Below, in pieces: positions 23,808 to 34,625 of a stretch of DNA of 64,000 nt. The translations under genes and the position numbers were made by a program. How positions within the stretch are numbered: position 1 is the first letter of the stretch; each line of letters starts with the position of its first letter. Origin of the DNA: Paracamarosporium sp. OC-R06-R3 (lineage: Eukaryota; Ascomycota; Dothideomycetes; Pleosporales; Didymosphaeriaceae); assembly GCA_019828545.1 (NCBI GenBank), contig JACVRA010000161.1, positions 62,001-126,000 of the forward strand, in the 5' to 3' direction. The notes beneath the pieces were generated by a model. That model searched no databases and was not told where the DNA came from. It saw only the letters and a program-made list of their open reading frames with translations.

Positions 23808-24905
23808 TCAGTTCAACACAACATTCTGACTCAACGCCCCCTTCCCATTCACACCGGCCATGACCAAAAGATGGCTCTGATCCAGCAGCGCCATACCCGA
23901 CCAATTGGACTGGTCATCAAAAACAGTGAACTTGTTCCCCCATGTCTTCCCTCCATCCGTGCTAGTCATGATCTTCGTCGCACAGTTAGCATACCCAGTC
24001 TCCGACTCGCGATCCTCGTCCGTCAAGAAGCTGACCACCAACGTCCCCCATACATTCCACACCTGCGGTGCACCAGCAGCCTTGCCACTCGGAGGCGTAA
24101 ACACACGCTGCCTATTCCCCCACGTCTTCCCATCGTCGTTAGATGTCACGCTGGAAACAACGAAACGCCCGTTTTCGCCTTCAGTAGTCTCAAACACAGC
24201 AATAAGCGCGCCGTCATTGTCGATAGGCGCAACGCCCAACATGCCATCTCGCGCGTTGATATCCGCACCAGAGATAGTCTTCGGCTCACTCCACGTCTTG
24301 CCCTCGTCAGTGCTCGTCCGCATGATGCTATCCTGGTCTCCCGCGCTGTTCTCCGCAGAGTAGAAAATCTGCAACGTCGTCCCGTCACGCGCGTACCGGA
24401 TGAAGGGTTCCCAGAGGCCGTTCACGCCCGAGGGCACGCGCTCGTCTACCGTAGTCAGGTACTTGAAGTTGACGCCCTCGTCGTCAGAGTATGAGATGCT
24501 GATGCGGAAGAACGTGTATTTGAGATCCTCCCTTTTGCGGTCGTGATTGCGGTACGCGTAGAGGACACGCCCGCTGTTGAGCACGAAGGGAAACCCGTTG
24601 TTCATGTCGTGCTCTGCGCGAGGGCCGCGGAAGACTTCGCCTAGAGGTTCCCAGGAGGCCCCCCCGTCGGTGGATTTCACCGTCTTGAGAACGAGCTCGG
24701 GGTCTTCGGCGTCGGTCGTCAATGTGAATGCCCCGATCATGGTGCCGTTTGGGAATTTGTTGGTTGCCCGGGGGTACTCTGAGCTGTTTGGGTCCATGAC
24801 TGCGGGTGCGCCTTCAAGTGCAGGAACGCTGCCAGCACGCGCAGAGAGACGCAGTGGTGTTGCGAGGGCCGTTGAGGCCAGAATGAGGAGGTGTTGTATG
24901 AGCAT
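23808..24905 (-). CDS. secreted BNR/Asp-box (sialidase-fold) protein
   Basis: Single exon, 365 aa, with the ATG at 24905 (MLIQHLLILASTALA, a signal peptide). Five Asp-box motifs of S-x-D-x-G-x-x-W/F type are spaced around the six-bladed propeller: STDGGASW (78-85), SDDEGVNF (140-147), STDEGKTW (198-205), SNDDGKTW (255-262) and STDGGKTW (315-322). This places it in the sialidase superfamily; fungal members are usually GH33-like or GH93 exo-arabinanases. The early EYPRATNKFPNGTM segment supplies an Arg that could bind an acidic or sugar ligand. I cannot decide between sialidase, arabinanase and non-catalytic binding from sequence alone. It is divergent from the GNAT gene across 727 bp. Confidence 0.82.
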   Translation of the reverse strand: MLIQHLLILASTALATPLRLSARAGSVPALEGAPAVMDPNSSEYPRATNKFPNGTMIGAFTLTTDAEDPELVLKTVKSTDGGASWEPLGEVFRGPRAEHDMNNGFPFVLNSGRVLYAYRNHDRKREDLKYTFFRISISYSDDEGVNFKYLTTVDERVPSGVNGLWEPFIRYARDGTTLQIFYSAENSAGDQDSIMRTSTDEGKTWSEPKTISGADINARDGMLGVAPIDNDGALIAVFETTEGENGRFVVSSVTSNDDGKTWGNRQRVFTPPSGKAAGAPQVWNVWGTLVVSFLTDEDRESETGYANCATKIMTSTDGGKTWGNKFTVFDDQSNWSGMALLDQSHLLVMAGVNGKGALSQNVVLN

Positions 24906-25632
24906 GATGTTTAGTGTGTTAGATGGGTACGTCGTACTTGGTGGCAGATATCTAGATTTAAAAAGACTTGAGATGGTACGAGAACAAAACCTTTGATACT
25001 CCACTTGCTATATACTATAATTATCGGACAACTGATTCAGTTCTAGTCCGCGCATCGCCTGCCGCCGTTCGCATCCTGCATCGATCTCCCCAAACGGCCA
25101 CTGGGCTATGCTCCTGGACCCTCTGCGGCAAAGCGCCGGATACCCAAAGTGTGAAGCTAGGCATCGCGCACCCACAGAGAGCCAGTCATGCGATGAGAGC
25201 ATGTAGCATTACGTCGGTGTTGGGATTTGGGGGCCACGTACATTGAGGCGGAGATGGGGCTTGTTTCATCAGTGACATTCCACGGGAAATTGATGTAGTT
25301 TAGCGCAGATTCTGTGGGCCAATGCGGTCTCGAGCGCCCCCAGACTGTGGAGTCATCTTTATACAGAAAACTATCGAGCTTCACAGCCTGGGTGGTGGTG
25401 ATGCGCAAAGATGGCAATCGGGATCTCTCGCAAAAGCAATGAGATGTACTTTTTCATCATTAGCTGTGGCTGCCCAGGCGCATAGCACACTAATGCCTTT
25501 TCGGGAACCCCCACCACCGCCCTTGCCCGCTCGCTACGCCCTTAAACAAACAATACACTCTGCCAACTCGACGCAAAACCTCATAGAAACACCGTGACCC
25601 ATTGTGACCGTTAGACCTCCATAGACGCAAAA
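24906..25632. promoter_or_regulatory. divergent promoter region, Asp-box protein and GNAT gene
   Basis: 727 bases between two divergent ATGs. No specific site was recognised. The part next to the GNAT gene has an A/C-rich leader. Confidence 0.45.
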
Positions 25633-26644
25633 ATGAACGAATTCCTATACGACGGAAGTATGAAATACATCGTAAGCAGCTTGAACAAAGACCCATTCCG
25701 TAGCGACCGCCTGATCTGTACGTATACATCTTTCCAAAAGACACCAGAGAAAAAAAACAGCACCCATTTGAAACGAAACCACACACCCCTCACCAACCCA
25801 CACCCCCTTCATCTCCCCACCTAAAAACACCACTAACATGCTTACCCTCACCCCTAGACCGCGCTGTCCGCGGCGCCGAAGATGATGCCTTCTTCGCGCA
25901 GATCAACGACGACCGCTCCGGCTACATGAACAGCAACGGGAGCAACGCACGCCTCCCAGGCCCCAGCGACGCAGAGCGGTTCCGGAAATCCATGGACGAC
26001 AACCTACTTTCCGCCGTACATGCCCCTCCCCCTCTCTTCCCCCGCCTAGACAAACAAATAAACAAATCTAACACGCAACCAGATCATCTGCCTCCCCGAG
26101 GGCGTGTCAGCAAGTAAGCATCTAACCACCCATACACACCCCCAAGTAGCCCACCCAACATAACACAACACTCACACCCCCACCCCCAGCAACCCCCGAC
26201 ACTACAAAACTCTGCCCCACAAACCCCTTCAACGCCACCGCCAAACCCAGCACCGCCAAACCTGGCACCCCCATCGGCCAAATCCACCTCAACGGGTCTT
26301 CCCCCCGCACGACCCACCACCGCCACACGGAGCTCGGCATCGACATCCTCCCCGAGTTCCAGCGCAAGGGGTACGGCTCCGAGGCGATACGGTGGGCGCT
26401 CGAGTACGCGTTTCTGCGCGTGGGCATGCACCGCGTGCGCATCCGCGCGTTCGGCTGGAACGAGGACGCCGCCAAGCTGTACGAGCGGCTCGGGTTCGTG
26501 CTCGAGGGACGGGAGAGAGAGGCCCTCTGGCATGAGGGGAGGTTCTGGGATGGGCTAGAGTTTGGCATGTTGGAGGATGAGTGGAGGGTGATTAAGGTGA
26601 GGGAGCTGGAGGATAGGGAGAAGGAGTTGGAGAGGTATTTGTGA
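25633..26644 (+). CDS. GNAT-family N-acetyltransferase (RimJ/RimL-like)
   Basis: Four exons: 25633..25717, 25858..26015, 26083..26113, 26190..26644. Introns of 140, 67 and 76 nt give 242 aa. The third exon is only 31 nt and was placed by phase (IICLPEGVSA). The acetyl-CoA-binding signature Q/R-x-x-G-x-G/A is in FQRKGYGSEAIRWAL (about residues 155-170), preceded by the strand TELGIDILP. It is followed by the conserved RIRAFGWNEDAAKLYERLGF block typical of RimJ/RimL proteins, which acetylate protein N-termini or small amines. The substrate is unknown. It ends in a charged helix (ELEDREKELERYL). It converges on the GH2 gene with 202 bp between stops. Confidence 0.88.
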
Positions 26645-26846
26645 TGAGGATGCTAGGTAGGTGAGGTGTGCGGGTTTGGGGGTGATGCTTTCTGCGTGGG
26701 GGTTTGGTGTTGTGGTTGGGTGGATGGGCTGACTGGGAGGATCGAGGGATGGATCGCTGTCTGGTGTCGCATCTTAACGTAGATATCCTAACTGGAGCAT
26801 TTCCAACGAGCATATATGTAGTAAAAAAAAAACCAGCATCTTCACA

Positions 26847-29185
26847 TCAGACATCCACATTCCCCCTCGCCATCATCCTCATCGTAGAATTCGACGAACT
26901 CCGCGACGCAGCCGCATCGTACAGAGCCTGGATATCCGCCTTCCACTGCTCCTTATCCATGCGGTTGACCCGCCGATCATACGTCAACATGCCATTGACC
27001 TCGCCCTCGACATCCGTCGTCTGCGTCCACACGGCGCCCGAGCACGCGTAGTTCTGAATCTGGAACTCCAGCTCCTTGAAGATCATGTGCGCGCGGAGAT
27101 TCCAGATCTCCTGCGTTGCGTCGAGCTCGTAGGTGCGGTTGACCTGGTTGATTGAGTTTTCGACTTTCCACGCGCTGGTGTAGGTGTTAGTGGTTGATGG
27201 TGAGGTTGAGGGATTGCACGTACTGTTCGTCGGAGATGTTCTGGCCGATTCCGCCGAATTCGCCCTGGATGGCGATGCGGTCGTCTGTCTCTGGGTTGTA
27301 AGGCGTGGAGTCAGTCGAGTACCATGGCGTTCCGCATTGCGGTGATGAGTAGTGGTGGTTGTCCTGTTCCTGGTTAGACTTGATTTTCAAGCTCGCATAA
27401 TAGACGACTTACGTGGAAGTCACCAGCGCCGTGGTCGTGCCACCCGGTTACAGAGTCGATCAGACGCGTGGGATCGTGTTGGCGGACAAGATCAGTGAGG
27501 ATACCGTCAATGCTTGTGTTGTGTACGCCATCATATCCTTCCCAAGGCTGGCCCCAACCCTCGTTGTAGATGACCTATTTGACTTAGTTTGATTCGTTCT
27601 AACTTCAACGATAGCAACCTACCCATGTCACGATGCTCGGATAACTCTTATGGTTCTCGATCAAAATCTCAAGCTGCCTATTAAACTCTTCCTGAACGGT
27701 ATCCGGATCAAGCGAAGGCGTGAGTGACACGCTCGGGCATTTCTTCTGAGTATCATCAAGGAAGATAGCGCTCGTAGCTAGAGAGGGCATATCCTGGATA
27801 AGCAAAAGTCCAAGCTGGTCGGCTGCCTGGTAGAACAGTGGAGGCTCGACCTTGATCTAAACAAGGAGTCAGTCATTGCATCGAAATTCATGGGTTATGT
27901 ATCTACTTACGTGTTTTCGCACCATATTATATCCAACTTCCTTCAAAGCTTTTAGATCATAGACCATAGCTTCGAGACTTGGCGGAGAGTGGAGTCCGTC
28001 TGGCCAGTAACCCTGGTCGAGAGTACCGAACATGAAGACGAACTCGCCGTTGAGCAAAGGCCTCTGAACGCCGTTCACTACGCCCTTAGAAATAGTTCTG
28101 AATCCGGTGTAGCTCTGTACCGTGTCGCGTCCAAGTTGCACCGTAATGTTGTACAGCGTGGGGCTGTCAGGTGACCACAGCTCTGGCGAGTCTACCGTAA
28201 AAATATAAGGCTTGTTCACAGGTACCTTGGTCTTGACTTTGATATTTTCCGAGTTGGGCTCGTAGATGATGAAATCCGCGGGTGCGGTTGCATTCGACGA
28301 AGTGTGAACCGTGACGTTGACTTATGATAATTAGCGAATTCCACAGCAAGGAATCAACGTTCTCACCCTTTCCGTCAGCACCAGCACTAATATCGAGTTT
28401 ATCAATGCTAGCAGCCGGAGCAGACTCAAGCCACACAGTCTGCCAGATACCACTGCAGGGTGTATAGAAGATATGTTCTGGGATCAATTTCTGCTTGCCG
28501 AGTGGAATATTATTGGGTGCAAGATTAGTCGGGTCGAACACAAAAACAACGCTGCAAATCACATTAGCGTAACGCAAAATAAGGCTCGAGACACAACATA
28601 CAGCTCGTTGGTACCATTCTTACTCAAGTAATCTGTAACATCCACATTGAAGGCCCAGTAGCCCCCAACGTGGTGCGCAACCTGCTGCTCATTGACGAAA
28701 ACAGTAGCCTCGTAGTCGACGGCCCCGAAATTGAGCAGCACGCGGTCTGTCCAGGACGACGGCACATCGAAGGATGTGCGGTACCAGCTGTGGATAGTAA
28801 AGTTACCCATAACACCTACACCGCGTCAACACAAGCCAAGCCACATCATACCAAACCCCTCAACCAGTTACTCACCCGACAACGCAGACTCCAGGCAAAA
28901 AGGAACCAAAACCGGCTGCCCGAGATCCTCTCCAAAAGGCGGGCTCTCCAACTCCGACGTCCCATTCGTAGCATTCCGATACTGCCACACGCCATTGAGA
29001 TTCTTCCACTCCGCGCGCGCCATCTGCGGGCGCGGATACTCAGGCCACGGGCTGGTGCCGACCTTACTCGTCCACGGCGTATCTAGCGGTCCTTCTTTCA
29101 ACACATAACCACCAGTCGAGTTCTCATAGCCTTGGCCCAGCACCACGGCCACCAGCAGCGTGAGGGCTCCTATCGACGGAAGCAT
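26847..29185 (-). CDS. secreted glycoside hydrolase family 2 (beta-galactosidase/glucuronidase-like)
   Basis: Eight exons: 29185..28876, 28815..28602, 28551..28367, 28320..27911, 27856..27623, 27574..27413, 27363..27224, 27174..26847. All seven introns are 46-60 nt. The joined frame is 660 aa. A signal peptide (MLPSIGALTLLVAVVLGQG) leads into the GH2 sugar-binding domain (EWKNLNGVWQYRN, the SWYRTSFDVP strand, LLNFGAVDYEATVFVN). An immunoglobulin-like domain follows, then the TIM barrel: general acid/base Glu456 in VIYNEGWG, nucleophile Glu540 in AIQGEFGG. Both catalytic residues are intact. GH2 enzymes remove non-reducing beta-galactosyl, -mannosyl or -glucuronosyl groups; the exact sugar cannot be read here. 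A start at 29263 is possible but would bury the signal peptide. Confidence 0.88.
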
Positions 29186-30969
29186 CTTGTCCAGGTAGCG
29201 GCGTCCTGAGTCCGCGAGCAGGTCTAGCAGTTGCGATGGGGGAGGAGTGCCCAGCGGGGACATGCCATCGATTTTATATGGGATTGAGCCGCTAGCTGCG
29301 AGGAGCCCGGCGGAGGAAGGAGGTAGGGTGTGGGAGGCCGTTTGACAGGGTGGGCTGCAGGACAAGCGCTGTGTATGCTGCACGGTTCTGCGCCGGGGCT
29401 AGTCCCGGTGACTGCATGCGTTTGCCGATCACGTTGTGCGTGGCGGGCATTTAGAAGGAAATTTCCGGGGGTATTAGGTAGACATGGGGGTGGCTTCGGC
29501 GAGGCGGTTTGTTTCGATGCTTTGTTGGAGCTTGGCTTCTGGTCGTGGTTCTTTGATGGCACATCGAGAAGTCTGTGTGAAGAGACGGTGACGCAGGCAG
29601 TTCGAGCACGACTTCGCAATCAAGGCTGCGCAGGTCGGTAGCGTGGCAACGGTGTGGCTGCAGCTCCTTCTACCTAGCAGCGACCAGGCACGGGGCCAGG
29701 ACGTGCGAATACACAGCGGAATCATCGAGGGTGCATCATTGCCGTAACGCAAGTGCATAGCGTCTTGGCGAGGTGGGCTTCTCCAGTTTTCGACGACTTC
29801 CCCGCACCATTTATTGGGAGGGCAATACCCCGACCTGGAAATCTGGGCTGATATATTGCGGAGCTTGCGGTCAGCACTTGACGAGTCGTGGAGTAGGGGT
29901 CGGAGTTAGTTATGAGAGGTGGTGCGATCGCGAAGTTGCTCTACTTGGAAGTATGGATGGATTGGATCCTGCCCCCGTCCCTGAGTACATGCCCCTACGT
30001 GCTGCGGCTCATTCCAGGGACGAATGCTTTTATGTGTTCAGACACAGCATATGTGGACAAGCAAACGGAGCAATGGAGGGCCTGTGATACTCTGGTTTAC
30101 CCATTGACTTGGCCCTTTCGACGCGGCGACACCCAGTGGCTCTGCCGTGTCTCCAACAGTACTGCAGCTCGTCGAATGCACTCCTGCGATGGTACGCTGT
30201 GCATTCGTGACGTATGCAGTGGCCGAGCTACGGTAGGTACAGCATCTCAGACGCAGGAACTGGCAAGAGGCTGGCCAACAAGGAGCGGTAAAGCAACAGG
30301 CGGCCGGGAATGACGCTGATGTGGAAGCAGGATCGTGAAGCTTGGGGCGACATCCGGATGGGGCCACCATGCAAACCCCGCATGCCTGGGATACGAATCT
30401 GTGCCAAGGGAGCCTCGCTACAATCACGTGAGCGTTCCTCTCACTCAGGCACCTTCTGCATTGGGGAAGAAGCTTGGACCATGGCGTGTAGATCAGAAGG
30501 TAAATATATTATCGTACGTCATTGGACGTTCCTTCAGCTAGAATCACAATCATTATGCTGTGCGCTCGTGGGGAGCACAACGCGAGAGTGCAGGAGCTCG
30601 TGCGCCGTATTATAAAACCCTTGGAAACCTCTCCGCATGCCTGTCTCAGCCTTGTGTTCGTCTGTTGACCGCTTCCATAATGATATCCGTTTGCATATAG
30701 TAGAAGTTAAACGATGCTCTGCGCATAAAATGGAACCTTCCTCTTCTAGTTGTGAGCGAGTCTCGGCACAAACAGTCTGGAGTACTCCGCGAGCAGCTCT
30801 GCGCTCTCTTCCATCCGGGTGGATGTCTAGCTAAGCTCCCACGACGGGCCGCGCGTCGGAGCCATGTAACGGAAGGTATACCACTTGGAGCATAAACCTC
30901 AGATCTTTCCGCCCGTTACACGCTAGTAGGAGTCAGCGCGAGCTACCCCACGTACTCATTAGCTCCACG
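29186..30969. other. 1.8-kb gene-free stretch
   Basis: Between the GH2 start and the pseudokinase stop (both minus). Frames up to 133 codons occur on both strands, but they overlap antisense and have skewed, domain-free composition. No gene is supported. Confidence 0.5.
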
Positions 30970-33120
30970 CTACGGAAGTAGCAAACGCGGCCTGTGCCAT
31001 CTACCGGTACTTTGCACCGCTGAGCTTGATGGGCTCGGAGATCTGTCTGACTCCGGCGTTATGGGTGTTTTAAAGGATCGCGGCGAAACCGGTGAGACTG
31101 GTGAAAGAGGCGGTGATGTCTCATATCTCGTCGTGGTTGGAGGCGGCGATACATCATATCTCGTTCTGATTGGGGGCGGTGATACATCGTATCTCGTCGT
31201 CACTGGAGGCGGTATCGGCCTTTTCGAAAACGATGTCCACGTCATATCGTCATCGACCTCCGAGATTCCCGACAGCGTCGATCGGTCAGAATAAGAATTG
31301 AGGATAGATGACACACGTACAGTGGACATTGACTGACGAATGGTATCGGCATCCGAAGATGTTGACGAGGTAGAAGAGCTCGAAATGGAAGAAGAGCGGA
31401 ACGAAGATGTCCATCCTCCATCTGAACCTGATCTCGAGGATGCCGCAGGGCCCATGTCTTGATGGTGCACACCACAGTGTATCTCAGCCATTGGTGTGTA
31501 GGTGAGCAAGATATCGAGGACTCGTGCCCGAACCTCTCTTGCGCTCGGGCGCATGTGCGGATTTCTGCTAAGCATGCTTCGGACAAGAGCTAGAATAGGA
31601 GGCACTGCTCCAAACTCTTCGTGTTCAAAAGTCGATGCAGACTCTTCGAGGAGTTTCATCCATGACTCGATCTTATCCATGTTGGCATGATACGATGAGT
31701 CTGTGCGTACATTCTGCCCTCCAATATTCACCTTCTCCTTTTGCTTGGTAGACCTATGCTTGACGAAGTCGGTGGGCTTCTTTTTCAGCATGAACGTTAT
31801 GATTTCAACAAAGACACATCCAAGCGAATATATATCTGCCTGCTCCGTCTCATGCACCCGCGACCTCGGGCGCTGTACTGGCTGCTTGGATCTCCTGAAC
31901 CCGAAATTGAAGCCGGTGAACTCGTTCGGTGGAGGCTTTGACAGCTTCTGACGCGAGGTGCCGCTGTTTGAAGACCCTGACGAGCTCTTACTTGCAATGG
32001 AAGGCTTCCGCCGTGTACCGACTACAGGCGGAGGGGCCGCAATCTCGGGTTCGACTGGATTGGTTATGTTCTGTGTCTCTGCTGCGCTGTAGACGTAGGC
32101 ATCCATTGGATCTGGCTTCTTGTCTCGCTGAAATGTTGACAAACTTGCAATATCGCTGAATGCTATATTATTACGATCATCTATAAGTATATTCGAGGGT
32201 CGAATGGCAGAATGGCAGAAGCCGTTGCGGTGTAGCGTTGCGACGGCATCCGTCAGGCAAAGCAGCCAGTTGAGGCACAGCTGTCTCCGCTCGGGCTTGG
32301 GAAGCTTCTGATACTGTGGGGGGTTTCGGTGGTCGATGAAAGTCTTCAGGGTGTGCTGGCCTACGAAATTGGTCAAAGTATAACCGAACCCTTTTGACGT
32401 GTACGACGCCCAAACCGGCGCAATGTGCTCGTGTTCCACCATCTGCGCGCTTTCCACATCCATGATGTAGTCCTCTTCGAATGCAAACGTAGATTCTGCA
32501 TTGCCCAGTGCAAATTTCCTTCGGACGTACACTTCGTGAGGCTTCTTGGGCAAGTGCACCCGTGACCATTGTTGTAGGCTGACGGCGGGCGGCAGTCCCA
32601 TGACATATTCCAAGGGTATCTGCTCGTTGGATGCGTAGTCGACGTGTACGCCGGGCCCCAAGACTCGGAGCAAGAAGGAGAACTGCGTCTGGTAGAAGCG
32701 CGCATTGGCCTGGTCGTCTCGTCTGTTGGTCAAAGCAAGCTGCTCGATGTCCTCCATGGACAAGGGAAGATCGTCATCATCCCAGCTCTTTTCGACAACG
32801 GCGAATATCCTATCTGATTCGCCAATCTCGACCAGGATGAGGAACAGGCGCCTTGCCTTTTGCAAGATCCATTCGAGGTAGGTGTCGTCGGTGAGGTCTC
32901 CAAAGCCGACGGGCCGGTTGAGCCACTCGCGCTCGCGGGGCTGCAGCCTCGAGTTGACAAAGTCCTGGTTCACCTTCTCGTCGATGCGCTCCTCGGTCCA
33001 CCATATCTGCTGGAGGGCATATTGCGGGGTAACGAGCGAGTGGCCGCCGTAGCCGTAGATCAAGGCGTTGAGGGCGACGGTCTGATCGTTGACCACGTTG
33101 TTCAGGGTCCGCGCCGTCAT
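30970..33120 (-). CDS. protein-kinase-fold protein, probable pseudokinase
   Basis: Single exon, 716 aa, ATG at 33120. An N-terminal region of about 200 residues (IWWTEERIDEKV through VSLQQWSRVHLP) precedes a kinase-like lobe. The catalytic loop reads HSAIRPSNIL (residues 303-312) where active kinases have H-R-D-x-K-P-x-N, so the catalytic Asp is replaced by Ala. The next block reads FSDIASL in place of a D-F-G motif. The later QADIYSLGCVFVEII stretch (about 427-441) is a normal alpha-F helix, so the fold is kept. The insert 355-420 is Ser/Pro-rich. After the kinase lobe comes a Ser-rich tail and three 11-residue repeats. Loss of the catalytic Asp argues for a scaffold or ATP-binding pseudokinase. 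The partner is unknown. Confidence 0.82.
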   Translation of the reverse strand: MTARTLNNVVNDQTVALNALIYGYGGHSLVTPQYALQQIWWTEERIDEKVNQDFVNSRLQPREREWLNRPVGFGDLTDDTYLEWILQKARRLFLILVEIGESDRIFAVVEKSWDDDDLPLSMEDIEQLALTNRRDDQANARFYQTQFSFLLRVLGPGVHVDYASNEQIPLEYVMGLPPAVSLQQWSRVHLPKKPHEVYVRRKFALGNAESTFAFEEDYIMDVESAQMVEHEHIAPVWASYTSKGFGYTLTNFVGQHTLKTFIDHRNPPQYQKLPKPERRQLCLNWLLCLTDAVATLHRNGFCHSAIRPSNILIDDRNNIAFSDIASLSTFQRDKKPDPMDAYVYSAAETQNITNPVEPEIAAPPPVVGTRRKPSIASKSSSGSSNSGTSRQKLSKPPPNEFTGFNFGFRRSKQPVQRPRSRVHETEQADIYSLGCVFVEIITFMLKKKPTDFVKHRSTKQKEKVNIGGQNVRTDSSYHANMDKIESWMKLLEESASTFEHEEFGAVPPILALVRSMLSRNPHMRPSAREVRARVLDILLTYTPMAEIHCGVHHQDMGPAASSRSGSDGGWTSSFRSSSISSSSTSSTSSDADTIRQSMSTVRVSSILNSYSDRSTLSGISEVDDDMTWTSFSKRPIPPPVTTRYDVSPPPIRTRYDVSPPPTTTRYETSPPLSPVSPVSPRSFKTPITPESDRSPSPSSSAVQSTGRWHRPRLLLP
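31109..31207 (-). repeat. three tandem 33-nt repeats inside the pseudokinase gene
   Basis: Three copies start at 31109, 31142 and 31175 with a period of exactly 33 bases. They encode the 11-residue unit P-P-P-x-x-T-R-Y-(D/E)-x-S. The unit is in frame, so copy-number changes would lengthen or shorten the tail without breaking the gene. Confidence 0.85.
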
Positions 33121-34625
33121 GTCGCTAGGTGACAGTCTGGAAGTGCGCGCTATCCGGGGTGGTGCTCGCCTGTGTTCCTGGTCGAGGGCGTTCAGCGGAG
33201 GTCATGTCGGGTAGTGGAGAGGAGGTGGAATGACAAGGCGAGGGACAGCAGACGGGTTAAGGGTCAGCGGCACCCTGTAGCACAGAGGGCGTTGGTCGTG
33301 GCGAGCGGCAGAGGATTGGAAGAAGGCATGCTCCGGCTTCGCGGTGCTCCAGCGCCAAGCGGCCAATGGCAGGAGGTAGACGCGGCGGGTTCCAGCATGA
33401 CGGCCGGCCGCGTTGCGCTTTGCCCAAGAATAAATCGCGAGCCATGTGAAGGCCCGGGGTGTTATCGTCAGCCAACAACCGAGACGGCGCACGCCAATGG
33501 CAAAGCGGAAAGGCGGTTCCCCGCCTCGCGGTCGGGGCGTCTGCCTGAAGGGTGGCGGCTAAAGATGTGATATGGCGACGTCCAGCGGGCGTCCAGACTG
33601 CCGCAGACTTCGCGACGTCGCACAGCATCGCCGTGGCCCGCAGCACGCCGGAGCATTTGGGCGGCGGCCGGGCTCAGGATCTGCTATCGCGCAATCCTGC
33701 AAATCTTCCTCGTCGAGGGCGTGCGTGTCGAGTCGTGTCGTGCGCTAGAGGCTGCACCCTGGGTCGACGAGATACGAGCGACGTGCCTTTTGCCGCAGCA
33801 TGCTACAATCACGGTAACCGGCCCCAGGCCTGAGGCTGCTTCGTCCCCAACCCAACCTGACCGTACGGCACAGCTAATCTCGCGACGCGTCTGTGTAGCC
33901 TGACACCACGTCGTCCTCGTCCCCGTCCCCCCCCCACCTCCGCCTCAGCTGCCCGCCAGTGCCCGTCCGTCGTCGCCCATCGTCACCCGTCGCCCGTCGT
34001 CGCCATCGTCGTGTGTGTGTGTCGAGCCCAAAGCATGCGTCGAGGCTGCGAGCCCCGTTTTTCTGGCAGCTGTCTCCGACCCGTCTCAAGCGCGCGCCCC
34101 ATCTCGCCTCATGCGCCACGCTGGCTTGCTCGCGACCCTCTGCCCCAACAGGCAGGTGATAAGCCTGGAAATCGTTGAGTGAGACATGGCTACCGGGACA
34201 CGCTCTTATCCTGCGTGCGAGGTGAGCGGGAGAATTGTGAACGAACACGTGGTTCGACGCTAGCTCGGCCAGTCTGGGGTCATTCACAGGGAATGGGCCT
34301 CCTCAGGGTCCTGACTCTGCACCCATGGCGCTGGGCGTCGGTAGCGACTGATCGCATGCAGGGATCGCAAATATTCCTGACCGGCCCTAGAGGGAACCAC
34401 CCCAAGAAACGCTCACCATCAACTGTTCTCCAAGAGGCGTAATCTCTGCATTCCTAGTGCTCCACGCTACCACGTCCCGTCCTGCATTCATCTCACCACC
34501 ACCACCCGTCCATCATCACTAGCAAACCTCGCTTCCACACCACCACCCGTCCAGCACGTCTACACCACTAGCAAACCTTGCTCCGACCGACACCCCACAC
34601 TACCAACGCTCCCACATCCCACTCT
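33121..34625. other. 1.5-kb GC-rich spacer with simple repeats
   Basis: It holds the pseudokinase promoter and the BYS1 3' side. A low-complexity tract of C runs and CGTC/CATCG units lies at about 33906-34022, ending in a short GT repeat. No coding region supported. Confidence 0.5.
33906..34022. repeat. C-run and CGTC-rich low-complexity tract
   Basis: It includes a run of nine C (33927-33935), repeated CGTCGTCGCC-like units and a (GT)n run near 34012-34021. Likely replication-slippage sequence in a promoter or spacer. Confidence 0.6.

Noticed and set aside
33257..33646. Minus-strand frame upstream of the pseudokinase
   Set aside because: In the GC-rich promoter area, with overlapping frames on both strands and no domain.
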